Assembly (NCBI GenBank): GCA_949295025.1
Contig: CASFJK010000010.1
Coordinates: 1 to 54,229, forward strand
Reading direction: 5' to 3'
DNA: 54,229 bases
Origin: an uncultured Pseudomonadota bacterium
GTDB lineage: Bacteria > Pseudomonadota > Alphaproteobacteria > RF32 > CAG-239
Shown here: piece after piece, positions 23,463 through 32,552 of the stretch
Position numbering within the stretch: position 1 is the first letter of the stretch
How the letters are laid out: each line of letters opens with the position of its first letter
Notes under the pieces: model-generated
Database searches by the model: none
Seen by the model: the letters and a program-made list of their open reading frames with translations, nothing else
What the model was told of the DNA's origin: nothing
Program-made: the position numbers and the translations under genes

Positions 23463-24269
23463 TTATTTACCCAAACGATAAATAAAACCATACTTATCGG
23501 CTTTTACACTGTTTGAGCCAATATGCACCATCGCTTGCCCTGAAGAAATCGGCGCCATAGAAGCATCATCAGCCAACAAATTCCAAGATATAAAATCTTG
23601 TTTCAACACATCAAAAAACAAATCAACATATTGTTTTTTACCAAGTCTGCGACGAATGAGCCACACAATATGCCTCTCCTTTCGATTACTGATAAAACGC
23701 CCTCGAATATTATAATCCAACAACGTTCCACCTTTTTGTTTAACAGCAAAATCTAAAACTTTTGCTTTGTTCAAAGACCAAGGCTCTATCAAGCTCTGCA
23801 TACCGTCATTAACATCGACAAAAAGCTGAAATGTCTTTTCTTCCGGTGTATCAAAAGAGATAGAAGAAACATAAACAACCGATTCGTTCGCATAAGGAAA
23901 AACATCTATAGGAACCATGAAATAAGTTTTCTCCATAGGTTCTTTTTCTAAAATTTGCGGCATTGCCGTAAACCAACGCGTAATTCCTAAAAGGATATCC
24001 GAATACTCAACAATCCAGAGTTTATATTCCTTGCCTTTTTGATAAATCAAACGACCATGTTCAACATAATCTTGATAACAACGCACTCTTTTTAAACGCA
24101 AGCGCCTTATACCCTGCCCCAAATGAGAGTTACGACCGACTTGCTCTAAAATTTGTTTTTCGGAAAAATTCAAATAATACATAAGCCAATATTTTTTTAG
24201 GTTATACATAAAATAATTTCTGATAAAAAAGGGAGATAAAAATTCTAAGCCATAAGCAAAGAAAATCAT
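23463..24269 (-). CDS. Unknown 268-residue protein
   Basis: I do not recognise this protein. The start at 24269 is supported by a very strong GGAGGGG Shine-Dalgarno about five bases upstream. The N terminus is hydrophobic and aromatic (MIFFAYGLEFLSPFF), not a clean signal peptide. A basic stretch follows (GIRRLRLKRVR, about 52-62). The rest is mixed alpha/beta with a repeated arginine-rich segment (VWLIRRRLGKK, about 203-213). There is no catalytic motif I can name. It is a single-gene unit with its own terminator, upstream of the arsR operon and in the same orientation. Confidence 0.65.
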   Translation of the reverse strand: MIFFAYGLEFLSPFFIRNYFMYNLKKYWLMYYLNFSEKQILEQVGRNSHLGQGIRRLRLKRVRCYQDYVEHGRLIYQKGKEYKLWIVEYSDILLGITRWFTAMPQILEKEPMEKTYFMVPIDVFPYANESVVYVSSISFDTPEEKTFQLFVDVNDGMQSLIEPWSLNKAKVLDFAVKQKGGTLLDYNIRGRFISNRKERHIVWLIRRRLGKKQYVDLFFDVLKQDFISWNLLADDASMAPISSGQAMVHIGSNSVKADKYGFIYRLGK

Positions 24270-24467
24270 CTCCCCTCCACAAATTTGCCATTTGCCTCTC
24301 GGTTTCGGTTAAAGTTAATATAAAATGGGACTATAACTTATTGTGACAGCAAATACCGAAAAGCACAGATTCACATCTCTCTCAAATGCAAATTTGTATA
24401 TAAATAAGTTCTGAATAATATAAAAACTGTTCCATATAATAATCTCTGTAAAAAAAATTGCAACAAA

Positions 24468-24500
24468 AAAGACTCTCAAACATTCTGCTTGAGAGTCTTT
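24468..24500 (-). terminator. Terminator of gyrA
   Basis: The 12-bp stem AAAGACTCTCAA/TTGAGAGTCTTT with a nine-base loop lies 21 bases past the gyrA stop. The 198 bases between it and the start of the 23463 gene hold no feature I can support. Confidence 0.85.
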
Positions 24501-24520
24501 GTATTTTTTATAACTTCAGA

Positions 24521-27364
24521 CTATTCATCATCCGAATTATTTTCAACTTCGGGTTCACTTACGCCACTGTCTTCTTCTGTGTCAGCAACGCTTTCGCCCA
24601 AAATTTCACTTCCGGTTTCATCTTCAAGTTCTTCCTCATCATCAGCATCGGCATCAAGCCATGTAACGGAAACTACTTTTTCGTCCTCTGCTGTTCTGAA
24701 CAAGATAACACCTTGAGTCTTACGTCCGGCGATGCGAATGTCGGAAACCGGCATACGAATAAGCTTACCACCATCGGTAACCATCATAATTTGGTTATCA
24801 TCTTCAATCGGGAATGAGCTTACAATTTCTTTGTTACGAGCAGACATTTCCATATTGGCAATACCCTGACCGCCACGACCTGTAACTCGATATTCGTAAG
24901 AAGATGTGCGTTTACCATAACCAGTAGATGTAACAGAAAGAATGAACTGTTCATTTTCTTTCATCTTCAAATATTTTTCTTCTGAAAGAACATCCAAATC
25001 AATACCGGTATCAGCCAAAGCAATTTCATCTTCACTAACATTTCTTTCTGCCATCAAGCGTTTAACAGCAGAACGAACACGAGCATATTCATCACGTTCT
25101 TCGGTTGTGGCGTCGCTATGGTTCAAAATAGACATGGAGATAACTTCATCACCATCGGCAAGCTTGATACCACGAACACCTGTAGAGTTACGACCGACAA
25201 AGACACGAACTTCGGTTACAGGGAAACGGATACATTTACCGCTACGAGCAGCGAGCATAATATCGTTGTCTTCATGGCAGATACGAACGTTAATAAGTTT
25301 GTCACCTTCATCAAGCTTCATCGCAATCTTACCGTTTGATTGAACATTGACAAAGTCCATCAAAGAGTTACGACGAACATTACCTTGTGCTGTGGCAAAC
25401 ATAATGGACATATTCTCGCATTCTGCCTCATTCTCCGGCAATTTCATAATTGTGGTGATTGTTTCTCCGGCATCCAAAGGCAAGAGGTTGATAAAGGGCT
25501 TACCTTTAGAGGTTGGAGAACCCAAAGGCAATTTGTAAACCTTCATCTTATATACCAAACCTTTAGAAGAGAAGAAGAGTACCGGTGTGTGGGTTGAAGC
25601 CACAAACAGACGAGATACAAAATCTTCTTCTTTGGTAGCCATTCCAGACTTACCTTTACCGCCTCGTTTTTGTGCTTTGTAAGCATTCAACGGAACGCGT
25701 TTAATATAACCTGCATCGGTAACCGTAACCACCATTTCTTCACGTTGAATAAGAGATTCAATATCTGTATCATATTCAATATCTTCAATCTTAGAACGAC
25801 GCGGTGTTGCATATTCATCTTTAATGGCAACAAATTCATCACGCATAATGCCATAGAGCTTTTCACGCGATGCCAAAATAGAAAGATATTCTTTAATATC
25901 TTCACCGATACCGGTCAATTCTTCATGAATTTTGTCTCTTTCCAAACCGGTCAAGCGTTGCAATTTCAAATCAAGAATAGCTTTAGCTTGAGCTTCAGAA
26001 AGACGATATGTTCCGTTTTCTACCTTTCTGTCCGGTTCATCAATGAGTTTAACCAAAGGTTCAACATCGCCGGCCGGCCAAGCTTTGGCAAGCAAAGCAT
26101 CCTTAGCTTCTTGCGGGTTGGAAGATGTACGGATGAGGTCAATTACGGGGTCAATATTTTCAACGGCAATTGCCAAACCAACCAAAACGTGAGCTCTGTC
26201 ACGTGCTTTGTTGAGTAAGAAGATGGTACGACGACGAATAACTTCTTCACGGAAAGAAACAAAGGCAGAAATAATGTCTTTGAGGTTCATCATCATCGGA
26301 CGACCGCCGTTAATGGCAAGCATATTCATACCAAAGCTGGTTTGCAATTGAGTGAATTTATAAAGTTGGTTCAAAACCACATCGGCTTGAAAATCTTTTT
26401 TGATTTCGATAACCACGCGAACACCTTGACGGTCAGATTCATCGCGGATATCAGAAATACCGTCAATTTTCTTTTCTTTAACAAGCTCGGCAATTTTGGT
26501 TACGAGCATTGACTTGTTAACCTGATACGGCACTTCATGCACGATGATGGCTTCTTTATCTTTTCTAAGCTCTTCAATAGTGCATTTGGCGCGCATAACA
26601 ACCGAGCCACGACCGGTCAAATAAGCAGATTTTGCACCGCTGTAACCTAAAATCAAACCGCCGGTCGGGAAATCCGGTCCCGGAACAATGCGGATTAAAT
26701 CTTCAATTGAAATGAGCGGATCATCAATATAAGCGCAACAAGCATCCAACACCTCGCCCAAGTTATGCGGTGGAATATTGGTTGCCATACCAACGGCAAT
26801 ACCGTTTGCACCATTGACAAGCAAGTTTGGATAAGCAGCAGGCAAAACTGTCGGCTCTTGCAAACTTTCATCATAGTTCGGCATAAAGTCAACGGTATCT
26901 TTTTCAATATCATCAATAAGGGCGTGAGCAACTTTAGCTAAACGAGCCTCGGTATAACGCATAGCCGCAGCGCTATCACCATCCATAGAACCGAAGTTAC
27001 CTTGACCATCAATCAAAGGAACGCGCATGGAGAAAGGTTGCGCCATACGAACCATGGCTTCATAAACCGAGCTATCGCCATGCGGGTGATATTTACCCAA
27101 AACATCACCGACAATACGAGCCGATTTTCTGAACGGACGGTTATAATCATAACCATTTTCATAAGCAGAATAAATAATACGACGATGCACCGGCTTCAAA
27201 CCATCGCGCACATCAGGCAAAGCACGGGAAACGATAACGCTCATGGCATAGTCAAGATAAGAGCGTCTCATTTCATCACAAATGCCGATAGGAGAAATAT
27301 CCTGACCGCTGTTCGGATTTACAGCCTCGGCAACAGTGTCTAATTTTTCGTTTTCTTCACTCAC
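24521..27364 (-). CDS. gyrA: DNA gyrase subunit A
   Basis: This is the breakage-reunion subunit of gyrase, 947 residues, longer than E. coli GyrA because of an extended acidic tail. Landmarks are the N-terminal [29 protein letters not shown] start, the quinolone region [15 protein letters not shown] (90-104), catalytic tyrosine Y137 in [10 protein letters not shown], and the C-terminal GyrA box QKRGGKG that separates it from ParC. The residue equal to E. coli S83 is S98; the equivalent of D87 is E102. The start is GTG, with AAGGA seven bases upstream. The last 50 residues are almost all acidic ([13 protein letters not shown]), as in some other bacterial GyrA tails. Single-gene unit. Confidence 0.98.
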   Translation of the reverse strand: MSEENEKLDTVAEAVNPNSGQDISPIGICDEMRRSYLDYAMSVIVSRALPDVRDGLKPVHRRIIYSAYENGYDYNRPFRKSARIVGDVLGKYHPHGDSSVYEAMVRMAQPFSMRVPLIDGQGNFGSMDGDSAAAMRYTEARLAKVAHALIDDIEKDTVDFMPNYDESLQEPTVLPAAYPNLLVNGANGIAVGMATNIPPHNLGEVLDACCAYIDDPLISIEDLIRIVPGPDFPTGGLILGYSGAKSAYLTGRGSVVMRAKCTIEELRKDKEAIIVHEVPYQVNKSMLVTKIAELVKEKKIDGISDIRDESDRQGVRVVIEIKKDFQADVVLNQLYKFTQLQTSFGMNMLAINGGRPMMMNLKDIISAFVSFREEVIRRRTIFLLNKARDRAHVLVGLAIAVENIDPVIDLIRTSSNPQEAKDALLAKAWPAGDVEPLVKLIDEPDRKVENGTYRLSEAQAKAILDLKLQRLTGLERDKIHEELTGIGEDIKEYLSILASREKLYGIMRDEFVAIKDEYATPRRSKIEDIEYDTDIESLIQREEMVVTVTDAGYIKRVPLNAYKAQKRGGKGKSGMATKEEDFVSRLFVASTHTPVLFFSSKGLVYKMKVYKLPLGSPTSKGKPFINLLPLDAGETITTIMKLPENEAECENMSIMFATAQGNVRRNSLMDFVNVQSNGKIAMKLDEGDKLINVRICHEDNDIMLAARSGKCIRFPVTEVRVFVGRNSTGVRGIKLADGDEVISMSILNHSDATTEERDEYARVRSAVKRLMAERNVSEDEIALADTGIDLDVLSEEKYLKMKENEQFILSVTSTGYGKRTSSYEYRVTGRGGQGIANMEMSARNKEIVSSFPIEDDNQIMMVTDGGKLIRMPVSDIRIAGRKTQGVILFRTAEDEKVVSVTWLDADADDEEELEDETGSEILGESVADTEEDSGVSEPEVENNSDDE

Positions 27365-27559
27365 TTTTTTATCCTTTTTTCAATTACAAACTGGCAAAAA
27401 TATAGCAAAAATATCTTTACCCCTCCAGCAAATATTGGAACTTACACACATAAAAAAGCATAAATTCCTCTCTAGCGCCAAAAAAACAGCCTTATTTTTG
27501 ATGAGACTAGAAAATAAAAACAAAAAAGTTAACAAGAAAGCGCTGTAAAGACAAAAAAA

Positions 27560-27589
27560 GCGCCTTTAGAAGCAATTTTCTAAAAGCGC
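27560..27589 (-). terminator. Terminator of the W-repeat gene
   Basis: The 12-bp stem GCGCCTTTAGAA/TTCTAAAAGCGC has one mismatch, and a U run follows on the minus strand. Confidence 0.8.
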
Positions 27590-27600
27590 AAAAAAATAGA

Positions 27601-28164
27601 TTATTTCATAAAACATCGCATAAATGCATAAGCGACAACGGCTTTTCTTGGCACAACATCATAGCAGCCGGCAGACAAAAGTTCAAACCAACGAGAATGA
27701 TTTATCAACAGCGGCCATTGGTGATATTCAACCAAAACATCCCATTTTTTATGCTTGATCAATACATCCCACTTTTCGTGCTCGGCTAAAACTTCCCATT
27801 GTTTATATTCCACCAAAACATCCCATTGTTCTTTTTCTGCCAAAAAATCCCATTTTTGAGCTTCAGCCAATGCATTCCAATTATTTTTTTGAGCTAAAAA
27901 CTCCCATCTATGGGCATATAAAAGAATAGATAAGGATGCATCATAAAATTTTTCATATCCAAGTTCAGCCTGAATTGCCAATGGCGATAGCAGCCCTATT
28001 CCTCGAGCATATTCCAATACATCAGAAGAAAAAGCACCAAACTTTGCATACATTTTAAAAATTCTGATTGCAACGGCTTTGTTATCACCGCCTTTGATAA
28101 ACAATGTTTTAATAATCTCAATCATAATGGCATCTGAAGCCATTTTTCGTTCATTTTTTTCCAT
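27601..28164 (-). CDS. Unknown protein with nine tandem 9-residue tryptophan repeats
   Basis: This is a 187-residue protein. The frame extends to 28230, but a good promoter (28199-28226) lies inside that extension, so the start at 28164 (MEKNERKMASD) is preferred; its Shine-Dalgarno is weak. Residues 1-85 are helical. From residue 86 the protein is a perfect-phase repeat: tryptophans at 87, 96, 105, 114, 123, 132, 141, 150 and 159, exactly nine apart, with consensus K/Q-W-D/E-V/F-L-A/V-E-x-x. This predicts a compact helical solenoid with shorter units than TPR, ankyrin or HEAT. The tail (CYDVVPRKAVVAYAFMRCF) is hydrophobic. No signal peptide. I know no family with this unit. It is divergent from the 28300 gene. 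Confidence 0.75.
   Translation of the reverse strand: MEKNERKMASDAIMIEIIKTLFIKGGDNKAVAIRIFKMYAKFGAFSSDVLEYARGIGLLSPLAIQAELGYEKFYDASLSILLYAHRWEFLAQKNNWNALAEAQKWDFLAEKEQWDVLVEYKQWEVLAEHEKWDVLIKHKKWDVLVEYHQWPLLINHSRWFELLSAGCYDVVPRKAVVAYAFMRCFMK
27667..27909 (-). repeat. Nine tandem 27-bp coding repeats (9-residue W repeat)
   Basis: The repeats encode the nine units described for the gene at 27601. The tryptophan codon appears as CCA on the plus strand every 27 bases from 27904-27906 down. DNA copies are diverged while the protein phase is exact, so the array is old and under selection at the protein level, not a recent slippage product. Confidence 0.85.
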
Positions 28165-28198
28165 AAGCTTAAAATTAATAATAAATAATAGACGCCGT

Positions 28199-28226
28199 AT
28201 AATAGGAAAAAACAAAACTTTGTCAA
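28199..28226 (-). promoter_or_regulatory. Sigma-70-type promoter of the W-repeat gene
   Basis: On the minus strand, TTGACA (28226-28221) and TATTAT (28204-28199) are spaced by 16 bases, about 35 bases before the preferred ATG at 28164. Confidence 0.65.
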
Positions 28227-28299
28227 ACAAAAATTTATGTAGAATTAAGCCCGAAAATGTGTTATCATCCGATTTATCATATTATCAAAGGCTACAAAC

Positions 28300-29076
28300 A
28301 TGACTGATAACAAACAACAACTCATCGATGATGCCATTAACAAAATTATTGAAAAAAATTGCAATCAGCAAATTCAATCTGACATTGCCTTAGACGAAGA
28401 GCAATTAGAGTTGTTGCATCAGTTAAACATCTTTAGCGTCAAACAAGTTTTAGATGACTTTGAAGTCAAAAGAGACCCGCGCAAAATTGCCTATATGGCA
28501 AACAAAGAACTCAAAGTTGCTTTGGTCGCCCTATGCTTGAGCCGCTCTCTGATGAACCCGCGCGCCCCCAAGAGCTATAACAAAGAATATTTTGAAGAAA
28601 ATATCAATATTGAAACAATTGACGGCAACATCAAAAACATCACCTTCAAAAACATTTCGGAAAAAGAAGTTGACAAAGCCTTGAACATTGAGCTTGTTTG
28701 CGATTGGATGATTTATCGGGACAAAGACGGTAAAGGTATCCGCGCTTTGATGGATGCAAAAACCTTTCATCAAGATTTGGAAGATTATCAAAAAGGCGGA
28801 CACCCCGTTTATGAATTTGCCCGTTTTGAACGTAAGTTCTATGAACATAAACAAGGCAAAGACGTTGCCAATAAAGAAAGTGCGCAAGAAGCTTTTCGCA
28901 ACGCCATTGTCAAAGAAACCGCCGCAGAAATTGCACGCCAACAAATCGCCTCCGGCAAAAACCCCATGGAATTGGTCAACTTGCTTTTTGCCCCGCAAGA
29001 TTATAATTACGCCATTCAAAAAATGCTCGATACACCTACCCCCACCCCACTGATTGAAAACAAAAAGAAAAAATAA
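28300..29076 (+). CDS. Unknown cytosolic protein
   Basis: This is a 258-residue hydrophilic protein I do not recognise. It has no membrane segment or signal. AAAGG sits about nine bases before the ATG. Segments of note are DFEVKRDPRKIAYMANKELKVALVALCLSRSLMN (about 53-86), which looks like a long amphipathic helix, and a VCDWMIYRDKDGKGIRALMD beta-turn region (about 132-151). The C-terminal tail is proline/threonine-rich, then lysine-rich. The composition is richer in GC than its neighbours. It is divergent from the W-repeat gene, with a 135-base shared upstream region. Confidence 0.65.
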   Translation: MTDNKQQLIDDAINKIIEKNCNQQIQSDIALDEEQLELLHQLNIFSVKQVLDDFEVKRDPRKIAYMANKELKVALVALCLSRSLMNPRAPKSYNKEYFEENINIETIDGNIKNITFKNISEKEVDKALNIELVCDWMIYRDKDGKGIRALMDAKTFHQDLEDYQKGGHPVYEFARFERKFYEHKQGKDVANKESAQEAFRNAIVKETAAEIARQQIASGKNPMELVNLLFAPQDYNYAIQKMLDTPTPTPLIENKKKK

Positions 29077-29134
29077 TATCGCAACAAAATTTTCGCAATT
29101 TTGTCTATTTACACATCTTTTCTAATATGATATA

Positions 29135-29173
29135 AACATAACCGAGAGAAATAAGGTTATGTTTTATTATTTT
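29135..29173 (+). terminator. Possible terminator downstream of the 28300 gene
   Basis: The 9-bp AT-rich stem AACATAACC/GGTTATGTT (29135-29143 with 29155-29163) is followed by TTATTATTTT. A weaker hairpin (29085-29103) precedes it. Energetically modest, so uncertain. Confidence 0.4.
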
Positions 29174-29262
29174 AGAAGTTTGAATTTTTTGAGGGAACTC
29201 AGAGAATAATAATTTTTCTGAAGAGTAAGCATAATTAATGTCTAACCCAAAAAAACAAAAAA

Positions 29263-29784
29263 ATGAAACTAAACATTGAAAATGACGCTGCCAGAGAAGT
29301 GATTTGTAAAAGAGTGGAAAATGGAAATTATTTTCCTAATGGCAATTTGGTCCAGGCCGGAAAGAAATACCATCTAGTCAAGATGGAAGTTCACCCATGG
29401 TATACCGATGTATACTTGAAGGAATTCCCAGGGAAGAACTTTAACTCTGTCCAATTTGCGGAGGTTTTTCCAAAAGAAACAGATGTCCTCAAGTTGGTAA
29501 AAGCCAATGAACGCAAAGGCAAGCTCATTGCAACATTCACAGGTAACAACCTTCCCAAAATTGTACTTAGCAAGACTATGGTATTAGACTTGTCTACTTA
29601 CAAAAAGGAAATTATGTTGCTAAACGTGGGAGATGCATTCACAATTGGCAGAAATACCGAGTGTGAAGTTATCTTAAAAGATGACTCTAATTTCTCACGT
29701 ATACATTGCTATATTGGCAAAACAAATAGTGGGAAATATGGATTGGTTGACTGCTCTCTCAATGGTACTTACGTATCATTATAA
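29263..29784 (+). CDS. Small FHA-domain protein, possibly acquired from Bacteroidota
   Basis: This is a 173-residue protein. Residues about 118-173 form a forkhead-associated phosphothreonine-binding domain with the key residues in order: GR (129-130) in FTIGRNTECEV, S145 and H148 in FSRIH, and NGT (167-169). The protein stops four residues after NGTY, so the last beta strands are short or missing. The N-terminal half (YHLVKMEVHPWYTDVYLKEF, PGKNFNSVQF) resembles small proteins I associate with gut Bacteroidota. The start has no Shine-Dalgarno; it is preceded by an A-rich stretch, as is usual in Bacteroidota and unlike most genes here. A phosphopeptide-reading role follows from the family, while the partner kinase is unknown. 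Confidence 0.75.
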   Translation: MKLNIENDAAREVICKRVENGNYFPNGNLVQAGKKYHLVKMEVHPWYTDVYLKEFPGKNFNSVQFAEVFPKETDVLKLVKANERKGKLIATFTGNNLPKIVLSKTMVLDLSTYKKEIMLLNVGDAFTIGRNTECEVILKDDSNFSRIHCYIGKTNSGKYGLVDCSLNGTYVSL

Positions 29785-29806
29785 ATAAAAGAGCACCCTC
29801 AAAACA

Positions 29807-29844
29807 AAAAAAAGAGAAAAGCTTGCACGCTTTTCTCTTTTTTT
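29807..29844. terminator. Bidirectional terminator between the FHA gene and ssb
   Basis: A 16-bp perfect stem (29807-29822 with 29829-29844, loop TTGCAC) has A and T runs at its base. Confidence 0.9.
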
Positions 29845-29860
29845 GTGTTTATTTCATACC

Positions 29861-30325
29861 TTAAAACGGAATATCATCATCCAAATCGGCAGCAGGCGCT
29901 GCAGAAGCCGAATCCCAACTGGAAGAAGCAGAACCGGAGAAAACATCGTTGCCACCAGCCGGAACACCATCACCACGACCATCTAACAATACCAATGTAC
30001 CGGCATAGTTTTGCAATACAATTTCGGTTGTATAACGTTCTTGTCCGTTTCCGTCTTCCCATTTACGGGTTTGGAGCTGACCTTCCAAATAAACCTTAGA
30101 ACCTTTGCGCAAATATCTTTCGGCAATATCGGCCAATTGAGTGTTAAAAATAACCACACGGTGCCACTCTGTTCTTTCTTTGCGTTCACCGGAAGCTTTA
30201 TCTTTCCAAACATCGGAAGTTGCAATATTTAAATTGACAATTTTGGTGCCGTTTGCTGTGTTGCTCACTTTCGGATCTGCACCCAAATTACCAACCAAAA
30301 TCACTTTATTAATGCTACTGACCAT
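29861..30325 (-). CDS. ssb: Single-stranded DNA-binding protein
   Basis: This 154-residue protein coats single-stranded DNA in replication, recombination and repair. An OB fold (about 5-112) opens with [17 protein letters not shown] and contains [24 protein letters not shown] and [20 protein letters not shown] glycine/alanine/serine linker leads to the acidic tip DLDDDIPF, the conserved docking site for partner proteins. AAGGTGAT lies about six bases before the ATG. It is a single-gene unit in the window. Length and all motifs are typical. Confidence 0.97.
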   Translation of the reverse strand: MVSSINKVILVGNLGADPKVSNTANGTKIVNLNIATSDVWKDKASGERKERTEWHRVVIFNTQLADIAERYLRKGSKVYLEGQLQTRKWEDGNGQERYTTEIVLQNYAGTLVLLDGRGDGVPAGGNDVFSGSASSSWDSASAAPAADLDDDIPF

Positions 30326-30404
30326 AATATCACCTTACTTTAACAAATAAATTAAAAAAAACTGCTATTGATTATATAGAGAAAAAACGAGAATAAAACA
30401 AAAA

Positions 30405-31523
30405 TCAATAAACCTGTGTATATTCCCCGTCATTAAGATGATAAATACTATAATTTACAGGAGATTTCGGCATTCCGTTAACAAAAGTTTCCTCTCCCCA
30501 TGCCGTATTAAATGTCATATTTTTTGCCAAAGCAGACAATTTATCAAATTTGTAAGAATCTGCCTTTTCTACCATATCTGCCCAAAGTTTCACTGCCGAA
30601 TAAGAATAAACACTCAAACCTTGTGGTTCAATCCCAAGCAAACGCATTTTCACAAGCGTTTCTGTAAACTCTGTATTTTCTTTTAACGTTGGCAAAGAGA
30701 GAAAATAAGTTCCATTGGCATATTTACCCATTTTTTTGCCATAATAACCTTCTATTTGATATCTGTTTACAAAAACAGCCACATTTTCATCTTCCGACTT
30801 CAATTCCTTTGCCAGTTTTGTCACTTCTTTATGGTCACCCAAAACCAAAACAACTTTACTTTTTTCTTTCAATATATCTTCTGCAAGCTGTTCATAATCT
30901 CCGTCATAAGAAGTAAAATTATAGCTTTTAAAATCGAGCATTTTACCGGCTTTGAAAAACTCTTCTTGCAATGCAGAAGCCACACCGACAATCTCTTTAT
31001 TGGCACCATTATAAACCAAAGCCATTTTCTGCAGATCAAAATTTTTAAGATAATATGTAAAGAAAGCCAGACTTTGTTGCTCACTGTTGCCCACCAAAGC
31101 AATCGTACTATTTGGTTTATTGAGCAATTCATATCCACTGATGGAGGTTGGTACAATTTGCAAAATCTTTGCTTTTGCATAAATTGAAGCCACATCTTTC
31201 AAAGCATTTTGGCAATATGGTCCTATCACTAAATTCATCTTATCTTTAGGAGAAGAATTTACGGCAATCATCTGCGCCGTAGAAACAGCCAAACTATCAT
31301 TACATTGGTCATCAACCACAACGAGGTTTACTTTTTCGCCATTTAAACCACCATGACGATTTATCTCATTCACGGCTATACGAGCGCCACTTACCAACTC
31401 CTTACCCAATTTTTCATAATCTCCAGCCAATGGAGCCACTACGGCAATATTCACATCTGCCAGAGTCAAGCTTGGAAAGAAAAGCCCGCTGCACAAAAGT
31501 ATTTTGTTCCAAAGTTTAAACAT
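30405..31523 (-). CDS. Periplasmic ligand-binding protein (branched-chain amino acid ABC transporter type)
   Basis: This is a 372-residue exported protein of the Leu/Ile/Val-binding (Peripla_BP_6) family. A signal peptide is clear, with probable cleavage after LTLA at residue 22. The mature start VNIAVVAPLAGDYEKLGKELVSGARIAVNEIN and the following NLVVVDDQCNDSLAV and IGPYCQNALKDVASIY segments match the first lobe of the family. No permease or ATPase genes are nearby, so it may act with a transporter elsewhere or as a sensor component such as LpoA- or AmiC-like proteins. It is not a lipoprotein by its leader. It is about 80 bases downstream of the AspA-like gene, in the same orientation, without a terminator between. 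Confidence 0.85.
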   Translation of the reverse strand: MFKLWNKILLCSGLFFPSLTLADVNIAVVAPLAGDYEKLGKELVSGARIAVNEINRHGGLNGEKVNLVVVDDQCNDSLAVSTAQMIAVNSSPKDKMNLVIGPYCQNALKDVASIYAKAKILQIVPTSISGYELLNKPNSTIALVGNSEQQSLAFFTYYLKNFDLQKMALVYNGANKEIVGVASALQEEFFKAGKMLDFKSYNFTSYDGDYEQLAEDILKEKSKVVLVLGDHKEVTKLAKELKSEDENVAVFVNRYQIEGYYGKKMGKYANGTYFLSLPTLKENTEFTETLVKMRLLGIEPQGLSVYSYSAVKLWADMVEKADSYKFDKLSALAKNMTFNTAWGEETFVNGMPKSPVNYSIYHLNDGEYTQVY

Positions 31524-31601
31524 ATAATTCTTGAATAGTTTGGTTTCAACACAACCTTTTATAATAATTTCTTTTTCTTTTTTTGCAAGTCTTTATTTTA
31601 G

Positions 31602-32552
31602 CTAAGGAATCAAACGCAAATCTTCATCAGGAACAATCTCTGCTACAACATCTCCTTCCCAAAGGATATGACCGGCTGTCAGCACTTGCAACACACCATC
31701 CATTGGCGCTTTAACCTCAATCATCTCTGCCAAATTGGAAGCATCGGCAATAAGACCTATAACTTCTCCTTGCTTAACTTTACCGCCCAATTCTTTTTCA
31801 GGCTTAAACAAGCCGCATACTGGAGAAAAAATTTTGCTTCTTTTTTCAAAACGATAGATAGGAGATTGTAAAGTTTTTGTTAGAGATTTTTCAACCAGAT
31901 TCAATTCTGCCAAAATAGAACAAATACCATTGAAAACAGCGGTAATTTTGTTTTCATCATATTCATTGTGACCACCACATTCAATGGTAATGTTAGCAAC
32001 ACCGGCTCTGTCTAAAGCCGCATTGAACGTGCCATGCAAAGATGGAATGCCGGCATCATCGGAATATTGATTGTACGGCAAACCGCAAGCTTTGACCAAC
32101 GGCTCATATTCAAACTTGGTATAAATGACAAACGGATTAGAGCTTTTTGAGGTGTGCAAATCCAAAACAAAATCGGCTTTGCTTGCCAAATCAAAAATAG
32201 CGGCACAAAGACGAGCATTGACATCTCCGTCTTTCTTTCCGGGAAAGCAACGGTTAAAATCTTTGCCGTCAAGCAAGCTGAATTTGCCGAAAGTGGAAAA
32301 ATAGGTACGTTGCATCCACGCCATTGGGTTGGCATAAGGTACAATATGAACCTCACCGCATTTGAGATTATTCATTAAAAAAGAATGGAGCTGATACAAA
32401 ACCCATTGTGAAGTTTCGCCACCATGCAAGCCAGATTGAATATACAAAACTTTCCCTGCTTCAGGTGCTTTATAAATAAACTCATTTAGGCTAAGCTCTG
32501 TTGCACCGCCGGCAGTTAAAATTTTGTGTTTTTTTATTGAATAATCAATCAT
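31602..32552 (-). CDS. AspA/AstE-family (M14-type) zinc hydrolase
   Basis: This is a 316-residue protein of the succinylglutamate desuccinylase/aspartoacylase group. Zinc ligands are H43 and E46 in GLHGGET and H133 in DLHTS; DFNRCFPG (98-105) supplies the substrate-binding NR pair, and E191 in ECGGH is the likely catalytic glutamate. The C-terminal 75 residues form a small beta domain (KVKQGEVIGLI, then APMDGVLQVL) like a biotinyl/lipoyl fold, as in family relatives. The ATG at 32552 is chosen because GGTGGA lies eight bases upstream; a GTG four codons earlier overlaps this site. Its start overlaps the ATP-grasp gene by eight bases. Family members cleave an amide or acyl bond; the substrate here is unknown. 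Confidence 0.88.
   Translation of the reverse strand: MIDYSIKKHKILTAGGATELSLNEFIYKAPEAGKVLYIQSGLHGGETSQWVLYQLHSFLMNNLKCGEVHIVPYANPMAWMQRTYFSTFGKFSLLDGKDFNRCFPGKKDGDVNARLCAAIFDLASKADFVLDLHTSKSSNPFVIYTKFEYEPLVKACGLPYNQYSDDAGIPSLHGTFNAALDRAGVANITIECGGHNEYDENKITAVFNGICSILAELNLVEKSLTKTLQSPIYRFEKRSKIFSPVCGLFKPEKELGGKVKQGEVIGLIADASNLAEMIEVKAPMDGVLQVLTAGHILWEGDVVAEIVPDEDLRLIP

Noticed and set aside
24941-25343. Long open frames antisense to gyrA (for example on the plus strand)
   Set aside because: These reflect the codon pattern of the real gene on the other strand; none has a Shine-Dalgarno site or plausible protein composition.
27667-27909. Regular 27-bp repeat spacing that could suggest a CRISPR or other DNA repeat array
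   Set aside because: The DNA copies are diverged and adjacent without spacers; the regularity is in the protein (tryptophan every nine residues), so it is a coding repeat.
28165-28230. N-terminal extension of the W-repeat protein to 28230, which would add a hydrophobic leader
   Set aside because: A well-formed promoter lies within the extension, so transcription would begin after the upstream ATG.
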